Of a DNA stretch of 64,000 nucleotides, positions 25,295 to 34,404 are shown one piece after another. The position numbers and the translations under genes were made by a program. Where the stretch lies: assembly GCA_034432555.1 (NCBI GenBank), contig DAOUBW010000013.1, positions 248,001 to 312,000 of the forward strand, written 5' to 3'. The DNA comes from CP2-2F sp034432555. Lineage in GTDB: Bacteria; Chloroflexota; Anaerolineae; Aggregatilineales; UBA2796. Numbering within the stretch: position 1 is the stretch's first letter; every line of letters begins with the position of its first letter. Under the pieces are notes generated by a model that was not told the origin of the DNA, ran no database searches, and saw only the letters and a program-made list of their open reading frames with translations.

Positions 25295-26443
25295 TTACCA
25301 TTCAGCGATGCTGCCATCTGCACGCCGCCAGATCGGGTTGCGCCAACGGTGACCGCGTGCGGTTGCCTCACGCACGGCTGCCTCATTGATCTGAATGCCA
25401 AGTCCCGCCGCTGTAGGCAGCTTCACCACGCCGTCCGCATACTGAAAGACGGACGGATCAACCAAATAATCGAGCAAGTCGTTGCCCTGATTGTAGTGAA
25501 TGCCCAAACTCTGCTCTTGGATGAAGGCATTCGCACAAACGGCATCCACCTGCAAACAGGCAGCCAGCGCAATCGGACCAAGCGGACAGTGCGGCGCGAT
25601 TGCCACATCATAGCTTTCTGCCATCGCCGCGATCTTGTAGACCTCGCTGATGCCGCCCGCGTGTGAGAGATCGGGCTGAATAATATCCGCACCGCCACGC
25701 GCCAGCAGCGTTTTGAACTCCCACCGCGAGTACATGCGCTCGCCCGTTGCAATCGGGATGGCGGCGTGCGCGGCGATCTCAGGCAGTGCCTCGTTGTGTT
25801 CAGGCAGCACGGGTTCCTCGATAAACAGTGGATGATACGGCTCTAGCGCCTTTGCCAGCACCTTTGCCATTGGCTTATGCAGCCTGCCGTGAAAATCCAC
25901 CGCAATGCCGAATGCGTCCCCCATCGCTTCGCGCAGTGCCGCCACACGCGCCACACACGCCTCAACCGTAGCATAGGACTCGACAAAGTGCATTTCCTCA
26001 GAGGCGTTCATCTTGATTGCCGTGAAGCCTTGCGCTGCCTTTTCTTTGGCGGCTGCCACCACATCAGCGGGACGATCACCGCCAATCCATGTATAGACGC
26101 GAATGTTTTCGCGCACCGCACCGCCCAGCAGCTGGTAGATCGGCAGGTTGTAGCGCTTGCCCTTAATATCCCACAATGCCTGATCAATGCCCGCCATCGC
26201 GCTGAGCATGACCGCACCGCCGCGATAAAAACGCGCCCGATAGAGCGTCTGCCAGATATCCGCAATGTGATCCGGATCGCGCCCGATCAGATAGTCGGCA
26301 GCCTCGCGCACGGCAGCCTCAACCGTGTGTGCGTGACCCTCAACCACAGGTTCGCCCCAGCCGTGAATGCCTTCGTCCGTAGAAATTTTCAGGAACAACC
26401 AACGCGGCGGCACGCTGAATAATTCTAGAGCAGTAATTTTCAT
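25295..26443 (-). CDS. dgoD: D-galactonate dehydratase-like enolase-superfamily enzyme
   Basis: Mg-dependent dehydratase of the mandelate racemase/enolase superfamily, predicted to convert D-galactonate to 2-keto-3-deoxy-galactonate. The 382 residues equal the length of E. coli DgoD, and from memory of that protein the segments IAVDFHGRLHKPMAKVLAKAL, PLFIEEPVLPE, GERMYSRWEFK, QPDLSHAGGISE, YDVAIAPHCPLGPIALAACL and the C-terminal WRNPIWRRADGSIAEW are very close. Metal ligands would be the Asp of VDFHG and the Glu residues of EEPV and GERM. No kinase or aldolase gene is beside it, so the rest of the pathway would lie elsewhere. It could act on another sugar acid of the same family. Confidence 0.85.
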   Translation of the reverse strand: MKITALELFSVPPRWLFLKISTDEGIHGWGEPVVEGHAHTVEAAVREAADYLIGRDPDHIADIWQTLYRARFYRGGAVMLSAMAGIDQALWDIKGKRYNLPIYQLLGGAVRENIRVYTWIGGDRPADVVAAAKEKAAQGFTAIKMNASEEMHFVESYATVEACVARVAALREAMGDAFGIAVDFHGRLHKPMAKVLAKALEPYHPLFIEEPVLPEHNEALPEIAAHAAIPIATGERMYSRWEFKTLLARGGADIIQPDLSHAGGISEVYKIAAMAESYDVAIAPHCPLGPIALAACLQVDAVCANAFIQEQSLGIHYNQGNDLLDYLVDPSVFQYADGVVKLPTAAGLGIQINEAAVREATARGHRWRNPIWRRADGSIAEW

Positions 26444-26594
26444 GCGGAACTCGTTTCATGTTGATCGGATTATCCCTGCTAGGATACACACTAAAGCCAA
26501 GAAAATCACCTTTTGTGGGCAGCCCGCGTAACAAATATCTTTCAACTTGTCACACAAGCGCCGCATTTGTGCATTCAGCGCTGCTTTTTAGCGC

Positions 26595-26600
26595 TACAAT
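26595..26600 (+). promoter_or_regulatory. possible -10 element of the REC-PAS kinase gene
   Basis: TACAAT lies about 46 bases before the start codon at 26646 in an otherwise non-coding gap. No good -35 is found at 16-19 bases, so this is weak or activator-dependent. Confidence 0.35.
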
Positions 26601-26645
26601 GAGGCTAGGAAATTTGCAGCCTGCAAATGGTTAGGATAGGCAACA

Positions 26646-28196
26646 ATGAACAGCACACTCGACTCAGCCTATCACATTTTAGCGATAGACGACTCGCCCC
26701 ACACCCTCGCTCTGATTGAAGCAACGCTTGGCAGGCGCGGTTATCGCGTCCACAGCGAACGGCACAGCCTGAATGCCTTTGACCGAGTGCTTAGCCTGCA
26801 TCCGGATTTGATCCTACTCGATATTGCCATGCCATACTTAGATGGCTATGCCGTTTGCCGCCAATTGAAGGCTGATCCGCGCACTGCCAGCATCCCCGTC
26901 ATCTTTTTGAGTGCCTTTCACGAAAGCGAGAGCAAGGTACAGGCATTTGACGCTGGCGGTGCTGATTATGTAACCAAGCCCTTCCACATTGCCGAGCTGA
27001 TCGCCCGCGCTGAGACGCATATCACGCTCTATCGGCAGCAGCGCGCCCTAGAGGCGAGCCGCCGCTTGGTAGAGAATGTCACTGCTGCGCTGCCCGATAT
27101 GATTTTCATTTACGATTTGCCGAGCGACACCGAAATTTACCTGAACCATTCGTGGCACACCATGCTTGGCTACCCGAAAGATTCACCCTTCGTGGCGGAT
27201 TGCCAGACCTTAGAGGCGTGTCTGCTGCACCCAGATGATGTCCATGTGCTGCGTGACTGCCGCGAGCGCGCTAAACGCGCTGCCGATGGCGAAGTGATTG
27301 CCGCAGAGTTCCGCCTGCGCGCTGCCGATGGTAGCTACCGACATTTTTTCCAGCGCGCACGGGTCTTTCAACGCGCTGCCGATGGCAGCGTTGAGCAGAT
27401 CATCAGCATTGGGCAAGATGTAACCGAGCGCAAGGCAGCCGAACGGCAAGCGCTTGAATTGGAGATTGAGCGTGAGCGCATCCGCATGATGCGTGAACTC
27501 ATCCGCGATGTTTCACATGATTTTCGTACGCCACTTTCGGTCATCAGCACCAGCGCCTACTTGCTGCAACACGCCGAGGATCCCGGAAAGCGCGCCCATT
27601 ATCATAGCATGATCGGCGCACAGGTGAACCATTTGGTAGCAGTCTTAGAGCGTATGTTGACCGTCGCACGGCTCGACAGTGGCGAGGCATTCACGATGGA
27701 AATCATGCAGCCACACTGGCTGCTGCAACAAGCTGCCGCACACTTTGATCGGTTGGCGCGTGGCAAGCTCATCACGCTCAACAAAGTATGGGACGAAACG
27801 CTCCCGACCGTCTGCGCCGATGCACGCCAACTGCGCGTGGCGTTAGTGAACTTGATCGAAAACGCGCTGGAACACACGCCACAAGGCGGCAGCATCATGC
27901 TGCAAGGCTATATGGAAGACTCCACCATCATCCTCGCCGTGCATGATACGGGCTATGGCATTGATGATGATGATCTGCCACGTATTTTCGACAGCTTCTA
28001 TCGCGGTGATGCGGCGCGTTCGGTGCGGACAGGCGGCGTTGGTTTGGGCTTATCCATCGTGAAGCGCATTGTGGAACGCCACAACGGGCGCATTGAGGTT
28101 GAAACACGCAAAAATCAGGGCAGCGTCTTTCGCATTCGGCTGCCGATTGTCTCGCGCTATTCAGGTGAGCAGATCGCGCCCCATCTACCGCATTAG
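26646..28196 (+). CDS. hybrid response regulator-PAS-histidine kinase
   Basis: A 516-residue cytoplasmic signalling kinase. The N-terminal receiver domain (about residues 10-130) has the acidic pair in AIDDSP, the phospho-acceptor Asp in LILLDIAMPYLDG and the Lys in YVTKPF. A PAS domain (about 145-270; IFIYDLPSDTEIYLNHSWHTMLGYP) is followed by the DHp helix with VSHDFRTPLSVI (His near residue 293) and an HATPase domain (VNLIENALEHTP, DTGYGIDDDDLPRIF, GVGLGLSIVKRIVERHNG). There is no transmembrane segment. The receiver at the front suggests it is controlled by another kinase. No dedicated partner regulator lies next to it. A shared bidirectional terminator follows. Confidence 0.9.
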   Translation: MNSTLDSAYHILAIDDSPHTLALIEATLGRRGYRVHSERHSLNAFDRVLSLHPDLILLDIAMPYLDGYAVCRQLKADPRTASIPVIFLSAFHESESKVQAFDAGGADYVTKPFHIAELIARAETHITLYRQQRALEASRRLVENVTAALPDMIFIYDLPSDTEIYLNHSWHTMLGYPKDSPFVADCQTLEACLLHPDDVHVLRDCRERAKRAADGEVIAAEFRLRAADGSYRHFFQRARVFQRAADGSVEQIISIGQDVTERKAAERQALELEIERERIRMMRELIRDVSHDFRTPLSVISTSAYLLQHAEDPGKRAHYHSMIGAQVNHLVAVLERMLTVARLDSGEAFTMEIMQPHWLLQQAAAHFDRLARGKLITLNKVWDETLPTVCADARQLRVALVNLIENALEHTPQGGSIMLQGYMEDSTIILAVHDTGYGIDDDDLPRIFDSFYRGDAARSVRTGGVGLGLSIVKRIVERHNGRIEVETRKNQGSVFRIRLPIVSRYSGEQIAPHLPH

Positions 28197-28210
28197 AGAG
28201 TCACTATGAC

Positions 28211-28248
28211 GAAAAGCGCCCTTCTTGTTGATAAGAAGGGCGCGCATG
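28211..28248. terminator. bidirectional rho-independent terminator
   Basis: A perfect 11-base-pair stem (28216-28226 with 28233-28243) encloses a 6-base loop. Reading on the minus strand it is followed by TTTTC, and on the plus strand by GCATGTTT. It separates the convergent kinase gene and DUF4397 gene. Confidence 0.75.
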
Positions 28249-28268
28249 TTTCTAGGCGTCAGCGAGGC

Positions 28269-30797
28269 TTAACGCTGCTTGCTGGTCAGCACCAATGGCT
28301 CGTTTGCCACAGGGTCGCCAATTGCTAACACAGTGTAGATTGTGTTGGCTTCCAGCGTCACCTTAGGCAGCGAGACGAAATAGAAGCCCGGACGGGCGCT
28401 ATCCGTCACATAGATGTCATAGGTGGCAGGATTGACGGTCAGGGCAGTTGCGTTGTAGTTGGGGAAGGTCACCTTCTCCAAAACACGCCCGCCATTCACC
28501 AGAACATCCACAGCACCGGTGGTTGGCGCAGCGTGAATAACGTACACACGCACCTTGCCATCTAGCGGATTGCGGTCAATGGGGAACACGCCAAGCTGGA
28601 AGTTTTCCGCGAGCTTGCCAAGTGCCACCACTTCCGCCGAAATGCCAGACGGCACGGTCACTTCTGTCTCAAAGACAGGTGCGCTATCCGCAGCGGCGCC
28701 TGCGGCACGGATGGCAACCTTACGCGCACCGGCTGGCACGCTCAGGAAGCCGCTCGCCTTGCCAAATGCCAAACCTGCCACAGCGCGGGCGCCATCCACA
28801 TAGACATCCACGGCGGGTGCATCGGGCGAGGCATGAACCACGCGGACGTTACCGGGATGTGTGCGTGTAAAGACCGACAAAATACCGTTGACAGGATCAC
28901 CATAGGCAACCACCGTGTAAACGGTATTAGCGGCATAGGTGGCTGGCTCACCGGTCAGGCGTGCTACAACAGGGCTGCGCGTACCAGCCGCAGTCAGGGC
29001 GATGTTGGTGATGCCGGGATCGACCACGAGGGCATCGCTGGTGAAGGCGCCGAAGCTAACGCCTTGCAGGGCAAGCTGACCGTTCACCAACACATCCACA
29101 TCGCCAGCGTTGGGCGCAGCGTGCAGCGCATGGATTTTTGCCTTGCCATAGGGGAAAGCGTTATCCAGCTTGAAAACGTTCACGTCAAAGGCTGGCTCAC
29201 CGCCAAAGACGCCCATCGCCACCGCTTCGATCCACTCACCGCTGCCCACGCTGATCGTCTTTTCAAAGACGGGCAGGTTCACCGAGAGCTGACCGGCAGG
29301 GCGCAACTGCACCTTGTATTCGCCGGTGGGCAGGTTGACGACATCGCTTGCCTTGCCTGCTTGCAGATTGGCGATGGCTGCCACGGGCGAGTCATTCAGG
29401 TAGACATCCACGGCGGGCGCCTTCGCAACATGAATGACGCGCACAGCCGCAGTCTTGCCTTCGTCAGCGTCTGAGACGGTGGACGACTTCAAGACCAACG
29501 GTTTATCGCGCAGTGGGTTGCCATAGGCGATCACGGTGTAGATTGTATCCGCCTCAAAGTTGCCATCCACTTCACCGGTCAGGCGCGTCACGACTGGGCT
29601 GGCGCGTCCAGCGGGCGTGGCGGCAATGTTGACGATGCCGGGCTCAACCTCCAGCGGCGTGCTGGTGAAAGCGCCATAGGCAACGCCTTGCAGCACCACT
29701 GCGCCGTTAGCGCGCACGTCCACAGCAGGCGCAGTGGGCGCGGCGTGCAGCAGGTAAATGCGTGCTTTGCCGTTGGTGGCGCTGCGTGCAATGCTATAGG
29801 TGCCCAGCATGAAATCAGGCGAGCCTGCCAACAAGCCCATCGCCACCACTTCAGTGGTGCGGTTGGCTGCCACGCTCAGCGTTGTTGTGAAGACGGGATC
29901 GCTGTTGGCAGCAGCACCCGCTGGGCGGATAGCCACTGCATATTCACCAGCGGGCAAGCTGATCAGATCAGTGGCTTTGCCAAACTCTAAGTTGGTGATG
30001 GCGGCATTACCGTTCAGGTAAATATCAACGGCGGGTGCATCGGCTGCGGCATGGGTGACGCGCACAGTGCCGGTTGGTGCGGCAGCCGCAGGCGCAGCGC
30101 GCAGCGGCAGCGCTTGCAGGATCAAGGGCGAGATCGACTCCAGCACATTGATCGCCATTATCGTATAGATGCGGTCGGCGGCGAGTTCAAGGGTAGCGTC
30201 AATCACGGCGGGATCGGTTGCGCCCGTCGGTACGACCTGCACTGGGACGCTGCCGGCTGGCACTTCCAGCGGATCGCGTGAATTGGACTGCCCAAAGGCA
30301 AGGCGGCGCACCAAAACCGTATCCCCGCTGCGAACATCAATCGCGGGCGCGTTCGGTGAAGCGTGGATGATATACACACGCGCCTGACCGCCTGTTTCGG
30401 AAAGGCTGATGCGGTAAACGCCTAGATCGAAAGCCTGTGCGCCGCTGCCACCGACGATGCCCTGTGCCACGATCTCAAGTGCCTCGTTGGGGCGTACGCC
30501 CACCACACCGCGAAAGACTGCCGTCTCTTTATCGCCAGCCGGACGCACAGTGATGGTATAGGTACCAACCGCAATAGGGAGGATGGCGGTTGCCGTGCCA
30601 AAGGCAAGGTTGGCAGCGATTGGGTTGGCATCATTGTTGACATAGATGTCTACATTGGGCGCGCCGGGTGAAGCGTGCGTGATTCGCACATAGCCGCCCT
30701 GCTGCGCCTGCGCCGTGTTCGGCGCGAACCCTACGCCAAGAAGACTGGCTGCCATTGCCAGCGCAACAAAAAGAAATAGGAAGGAGCGTATTCTCAT
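28269..30797 (-). CDS. secreted protein with eight DUF4397 half-repeats
   Basis: An 842-residue exported protein with a signal peptide (LFLFVALAMAASLLGVGFAPNTAQA, cleavage near AQA-QQ). It then has four tandem units of about 200 residues, each made of two DUF4397-type halves: an a half starting VRxTHAxPxAPxVDIYxN and ending in a RPAG turn, and a b half starting ARxYxxHAxPxAPxVDVxxNG. All eight halves read through without frameshift. There is no C-terminal anchor or LPXTG motif, so it is probably released or surface-bound. DUF4397 function is not established; beta-sandwich adhesion or matrix roles are guesses. A strong promoter lies at 30858-30886, and the gene ends at a bidirectional terminator. 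Confidence 0.88.
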   Translation of the reverse strand: MRIRSFLFLFVALAMAASLLGVGFAPNTAQAQQGGYVRITHASPGAPNVDIYVNNDANPIAANLAFGTATAILPIAVGTYTITVRPAGDKETAVFRGVVGVRPNEALEIVAQGIVGGSGAQAFDLGVYRISLSETGGQARVYIIHASPNAPAIDVRSGDTVLVRRLAFGQSNSRDPLEVPAGSVPVQVVPTGATDPAVIDATLELAADRIYTIMAINVLESISPLILQALPLRAAPAAAAPTGTVRVTHAAADAPAVDIYLNGNAAITNLEFGKATDLISLPAGEYAVAIRPAGAAANSDPVFTTTLSVAANRTTEVVAMGLLAGSPDFMLGTYSIARSATNGKARIYLLHAAPTAPAVDVRANGAVVLQGVAYGAFTSTPLEVEPGIVNIAATPAGRASPVVTRLTGEVDGNFEADTIYTVIAYGNPLRDKPLVLKSSTVSDADEGKTAAVRVIHVAKAPAVDVYLNDSPVAAIANLQAGKASDVVNLPTGEYKVQLRPAGQLSVNLPVFEKTISVGSGEWIEAVAMGVFGGEPAFDVNVFKLDNAFPYGKAKIHALHAAPNAGDVDVLVNGQLALQGVSFGAFTSDALVVDPGITNIALTAAGTRSPVVARLTGEPATYAANTVYTVVAYGDPVNGILSVFTRTHPGNVRVVHASPDAPAVDVYVDGARAVAGLAFGKASGFLSVPAGARKVAIRAAGAAADSAPVFETEVTVPSGISAEVVALGKLAENFQLGVFPIDRNPLDGKVRVYVIHAAPTTGAVDVLVNGGRVLEKVTFPNYNATALTVNPATYDIYVTDSARPGFYFVSLPKVTLEANTIYTVLAIGDPVANEPLVLTSKQR

Positions 30798-30857
30798 AGG
30801 TATTTAACTCTCTGGTTGGGATACCACAACTAAGGTATCAGGCTAACCTGCCTACGA

Positions 30858-30886
30858 ATCATATACATTTCGTGAACAATTGCCAA
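30858..30886 (-). promoter_or_regulatory. promoter for the DUF4397 gene
   Basis: On the minus strand, TTGGCA (30881-30886) and TATGAT (30858-30863) are exactly 17 bases apart. Transcription would begin near 30851, leaving a leader of about 54 bases. Confidence 0.65.
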
Positions 30887-30921
30887 GTCAGTAAGACTTC
30901 ACATCTAACGTTAAGGTATGT

Positions 30922-30954
30922 ATAAAAGACGCGGGACACTGTGAAGTGTCCCGC
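30922..30954 (-). terminator. rho-independent terminator of clpP
   Basis: A perfect 10-base-pair stem (30931-30940 with 30945-30954) closes a GTGA loop. On the minus strand it is followed by TCTTTTATA. It lies 12 bases after the clpP stop. Confidence 0.75.
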
Positions 30955-30965
30955 AGGAGGCACCC

Positions 30966-31562
30966 TTATTTTTTCTGTTTCGGGCTTTCGAGGATTTTAT
31001 CCACAATACCATATTCGCGGGCGCGCTCAGCACTGAGATAGATATCCCGATCCGTATCACGCTCCAGCACATCACGCGGCTGAGCAGTTGCCTCCACGAG
31101 GATGTCGAGCAGTTTTTCCTTCAGGCGGATAATTTCCTTCGCCTGAATGGCAATATCAGAGGCTTGCCCGCCGCCGCCATAGCTCAATGGCTGGTGCATG
31201 TGGACTGTGGCGTTGGGCAGCGCGTAGCGCATTCCCTTTGTGCCAGCCGCCAGCAGCACCGTGCCAAAGCTCGCCGTCATGCCGATGGCAGTGGTGGCAA
31301 CCGGCGCTTTGATCTGACGCATGGCGTCGTAGATTGCCAAGCCCGCGTAAATCTCGCCGCCGGGCGATTGGATGTACATCTGAATTTCGCGGGTTGGGTC
31401 TTCATGCTCAAGGTAAAGCAGCTGTGCCACAATCGAGTTGGCAACAATGGCGTTGATCTCTGTGCCAACGAAGATAATGCGCTCTTTGAGCAGCAGCGAG
31501 TAGACATCCCAAGCGCGCTCGTAGCGCCCGGTGTCTTCAATTACAGTTGGAATGAAAGCCAT
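30966..31562 (-). CDS. clpP: ATP-dependent Clp protease proteolytic subunit ClpP
   Basis: Serine protease subunit that forms tetradecamers with Clp ATPases. The 198 residues show RIIFVGTEINAIVANSIVAQLLYLE, the oxyanion region QSPGGEIYAGLAIYDAM, the catalytic Ser in GMTASFGTVLLAAG, the His in NATVHMHQPL and the Asp in DTDRDIYLSA. The open frame extends to 31691, but ATG 31562 with GGAG about 8 bases upstream gives the family N-terminus (AFIPTVIEDTGRYERAWDVYS). The SFG after the active Ser replaces the more common SMG or SAA; it may mark one of several ClpP paralogues. No clpX or tig is adjacent. Confidence 0.95.
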   Translation of the reverse strand: MAFIPTVIEDTGRYERAWDVYSLLLKERIIFVGTEINAIVANSIVAQLLYLEHEDPTREIQMYIQSPGGEIYAGLAIYDAMRQIKAPVATTAIGMTASFGTVLLAAGTKGMRYALPNATVHMHQPLSYGGGGQASDIAIQAKEIIRLKEKLLDILVEATAQPRDVLERDTDRDIYLSAERAREYGIVDKILESPKQKK

Positions 31563-31863
31563 GGGTCTAGCTCCAATCTTCAGGCTTTGCTTGGCGTGGG
31601 AACAGCGTATTCCGCACGGTACTCGGCACGCCTTATCACAAGCAGCACCGTGTATTGTTAAAGTATAGCCTTGATTGTGCCAGACGCGCATAAGAGCTTT
31701 ATCAGCAGCGGCTGCCTCGCAGCGCCTTTGAAAAATCTGCCCGCCCTACGGCGTTTTGAACATGTTCCACCACGCCCAAAAGCCACCTACCATTGTGCAG
31801 AAGGCACGGCACGGGTATAGTTATAGGCGGTATCCCAACAGGCAGGATGTACCCATAAACCGC
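31563..31863. other. intergenic region between divergent clpP and gatA
   Basis: 301 bases between divergent starts. It contains the gatA promoter (31793-31821). On the minus strand a TATACT near 31665 could serve clpP, but lacks a good -35. No RNA gene or small ORF is evident. Confidence 0.5.
31793..31821 (+). promoter_or_regulatory. promoter for gatA
   Basis: TTGTGC (31793-31798) and TATAGT (31816-31821) are 17 bases apart. Transcription would begin near 31828, some 36 bases before ATG 31864. Confidence 0.55.
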
Positions 31864-33330
31864 ATGACTCTCACTGAACTGACCCTAACAGAGGCGCTCG
31901 CCCAGCTGCGTGCGCGCCAGATTAGCGCCGTAGAGCTGACGCAGGCGCACCTTGATCGAATCGCCGCCTTAGAGCCGCGCCTTGGCGCTTACCTCACCCT
32001 GACGCCCGAACGCGCCCTAGAGCAAGCCCGCCAAGCCGACGCACGCCGCGCCAACGGCGAAGATGCGCCGCTGCTTGGCATTCCACTGGGCGTGAAAGAT
32101 GTGCTATGCACCGAAGGCGTACCCACCACTGCCGGTTCGCGTATTTTGGAAGGCTTTGTGCCGCCCTATACGGCAACCGTCGTCCAGCGTCTGTTTGCCA
32201 GCGGTGCGATCATGCTTGGCAAGACCAACACCGATGAATTTGCGATGGGCTCTTCCACCGAGAACAGCGCCTACCACGTCACCCACAACCCACACCGCTT
32301 GGATCGCATTCCGGGTGGCAGCAGCGGTGGCAGCGCAGCCGCCGTTGCCGCACGGTTGGCGATGGGCGCGCTCGGCACAGATACAGGCGGTTCGGTGCGC
32401 CAGCCGGCAGCCATGTGCGGTGTAGTGGGCATTAAGCCAAGTTATGGGCGCGTCTCGCGCTATGGTCTGATCGCCTTTGCCTCATCTTTGGATCAAGTTG
32501 GCACCTTTGGGCGCACTGTGCGTGATGCAACGGCGTTGTTGCAGATCATTTCAGGGCATGATCCGCTCGATTCAACCAGCCTCAATGCACCCGTGCCGGA
32601 TTACAGCGCAGCGCTGACAGGTGAGGTGAAAGGCTTGCGAATTGGTGTGCCGAAGGAATATTTCATCAGAGGCATTCAGCCTGAGGTTGAGGCAGCCGTG
32701 CGTGCTGCAATTGACCAACTGGCAACGCTCGGTGCAGAAATCCGCGAGGTCAGCCTGCCGCACACCGATTACGGCTTGCCGATCTACTACCTGATCGCGC
32801 CGGCGGAAGCCAGTGCCAACCTTGCCCGCTTTGATGGCGTGCGCTACGGACTGCGCGCTACCGACGGGCGCGGCATGTGGGAGATGTATCGCAACACGCG
32901 CGGCACAGGCTTTGGCAAAGAGGTGAAGCGGCGCATTATGCTTGGCACCTATGCGCTTTCAGCCGGCTACTACGATGCCTACTACCTGAAAGCACAGAAA
33001 GGGCGCACGCTCATCAAGCAGGATTTTGACCGCGCCTTTGCCGAAGTGGATGTGATCGCCACACCGACTGCGCCGCGCACTGCCTTCCGCATTGGCGAAA
33101 AGGTGGATGATCCGCTGCAAATGTACCTCGAAGATGTGTTCACGCTGCCGATCAACCTTGCCGGCATTTGCGGAATCAGCTTGCCGTGCGGCTACGATGC
33201 CGAAAATCTGCCCATCGGCTTGCAGATTTTGGCGCCCGCCTTTGGCGAAGAAAAAGCACTGCGCGCCGCTTATGCCTATGAGCAAAGCACCGAATGGCAC
33301 AAGCGCACGCCTGCCTTTGCCGAAAATTAA
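31864..33330 (+). CDS. gatA: aspartyl/glutamyl-tRNA amidotransferase subunit A (GatA)
   Basis: Glutaminase-type amidase subunit of GatCAB, which converts Glu-tRNA(Gln) or Asp-tRNA(Asn) to the amides. The 488 residues have the Ser-cisSer-Lys triad region: LGVKDVLCTEG (Lys) and the amidase signature IPGGSSGGSAAAVAARLAMGALGTDTGGSVRQPA. Then follow CGVVGIKPSYGRVSRYGLIAFASSLDQVG and, near the end, NLAGICGISLPCGY. The frame starts at 31756, but ATG 31864 gives the family N-terminus and lies just after the promoter. gatB and gatC are not adjacent. A hairpin terminator follows at 33335-33368. Confidence 0.96.
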   Translation: MTLTELTLTEALAQLRARQISAVELTQAHLDRIAALEPRLGAYLTLTPERALEQARQADARRANGEDAPLLGIPLGVKDVLCTEGVPTTAGSRILEGFVPPYTATVVQRLFASGAIMLGKTNTDEFAMGSSTENSAYHVTHNPHRLDRIPGGSSGGSAAAVAARLAMGALGTDTGGSVRQPAAMCGVVGIKPSYGRVSRYGLIAFASSLDQVGTFGRTVRDATALLQIISGHDPLDSTSLNAPVPDYSAALTGEVKGLRIGVPKEYFIRGIQPEVEAAVRAAIDQLATLGAEIREVSLPHTDYGLPIYYLIAPAEASANLARFDGVRYGLRATDGRGMWEMYRNTRGTGFGKEVKRRIMLGTYALSAGYYDAYYLKAQKGRTLIKQDFDRAFAEVDVIATPTAPRTAFRIGEKVDDPLQMYLEDVFTLPINLAGICGISLPCGYDAENLPIGLQILAPAFGEEKALRAAYAYEQSTEWHKRTPAFAEN

Positions 33331-33334
33331 CCCG

Positions 33335-33368
33335 TGCCGCACAGTCTAGTTGGCTGTGCGGCATTCTT
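33335..33368 (+). terminator. terminator after gatA
   Basis: TGCCGCACAG (33335-33344) pairs perfectly with CTGTGCGGCA (33354-33363) around a 9-base loop and is followed by TTCTT. It separates gatA from the nucleotidyltransferase gene 33 bases on. Confidence 0.65.
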
Positions 33369-33396
33369 GGAAAAAACGAAGGAGTTTTCATTCATC

Positions 33397-34392
33397 ATGA
33401 AAGTTGTTATCCCATTGGCGGGCTTTGGCACGCGCCTGCGCCCGCACACCTTCACCAAGCCCAAGCCGCTGATCAACGTGGCAGGCAAAGCAGTGTTAGG
33501 GCATCTGCTGGATAAACTCGCCGCGCTGGATGTCGAGGAATATATTTTTATCGTCGGCTACTTGGGCGATCAGGTTGAGGCGTATGTGCGCGCCAACTAT
33601 CCAATTAAGGCGCGCTTTGTAGAACAGACCGAATTGCTGGGTCAGGCACACGCGATTTACCTCGCTAAAGACTATCTACAAACGGATACACCTGTCTTTG
33701 TGATCTTTGTGGATACGCTTTTCGAGGCAGACCTAACCAACCTTCAGCAGCCGAACAGCGATGCGGTGATCTTCGTGAAAGAGGTGGAGGATCCGCGCCC
33801 GTTCGGCGTGGTGACGCTCAACGCGCAAGGTGAGATCACACGCTTTGTGGAAAAACCTGCCACGCTTGACAACAAATTGGTAGTGGTGGGCTTGTATTAT
33901 TTTGCCCATAGCCTGCCGCTGCTCGGCGCTATTGATCAGCTTATGACGCGCAAGATTATGACCAAAAATGAGTTCTTCCTTGCGGATGCCATGCAGCTGA
34001 TGGTGCAAGATGGCTTGAAGTTCCACACGCGGCAGGTCTCTGAATGGCTGGACTGCGGCAGACCGGATACCGTCTTAGGGACGAACCGCTATTTGTTGGA
34101 GCATGGGCATGATAACAGCGTGCATGTGGTGCATCATCCACAGACGATCATCATTCCGCCCGTGCGGATCGATCCATCAGCACGCATCAGCCGTTCGGTG
34201 ATCGGACCTTACGTGACGATTGCCGCTAACGCTGTGATCGAGGACTGCCTCATCCACGATAGCATCATTGAAGAAGATGCCTTCTGCAAGGATACCCTGC
34301 TGGCACAGAGCCTTGTCGGGCGCAATGCGCGGGTAGAGGGGCGCTTCCGTGCCGTCAACGTCGGTGATTCGTCTGTGTTGGGCTTTGCATAA
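33397..34392 (+). CDS. sugar-phosphate nucleotidyltransferase with left-handed beta-helix tail
   Basis: Activates a sugar-1-phosphate with a nucleoside triphosphate (glucose-1-phosphate thymidylyl/uridylyltransferase-like). The 331 residues show the signature VIPLAGFGTRLRPHTFTKPKPLINVAGK, IFIVGYLGDQVEAYV, a metal Asp in FVDTLFEADL, DPRPFGVV and FVEKP, then WLDCGRPDTVLGTNRYLL. From about residue 250 a hexapeptide-repeat-like beta-helix (IIPPVRIDPSARISRSVIGPYVTI and following) is present. The frame begins at 33334, but ATG 33397 is the family start, with GAAGGAG upstream. It is followed by the aminotransferase after 12 bases. The exact sugar and nucleotide cannot be told from sequence. Confidence 0.88.
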   Translation: MKVVIPLAGFGTRLRPHTFTKPKPLINVAGKAVLGHLLDKLAALDVEEYIFIVGYLGDQVEAYVRANYPIKARFVEQTELLGQAHAIYLAKDYLQTDTPVFVIFVDTLFEADLTNLQQPNSDAVIFVKEVEDPRPFGVVTLNAQGEITRFVEKPATLDNKLVVVGLYYFAHSLPLLGAIDQLMTRKIMTKNEFFLADAMQLMVQDGLKFHTRQVSEWLDCGRPDTVLGTNRYLLEHGHDNSVHVVHHPQTIIIPPVRIDPSARISRSVIGPYVTIAANAVIEDCLIHDSIIEEDAFCKDTLLAQSLVGRNARVEGRFRAVNVGDSSVLGFA

Positions 34393-34404
34393 AGGGCAAC
34401 GAGC

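Noticed and set aside
28833..29474. 213-residue plus-strand ORF
   Set aside because: Antisense to the DUF4397 repeat gene; repeated sequence gives long open frames on both strands.
28269..30797. CRISPR-like or tandem DNA repeats
   Set aside because: The similarity is at protein level over units of about 200 residues in one open frame; there are no short direct repeats with unique spacers.
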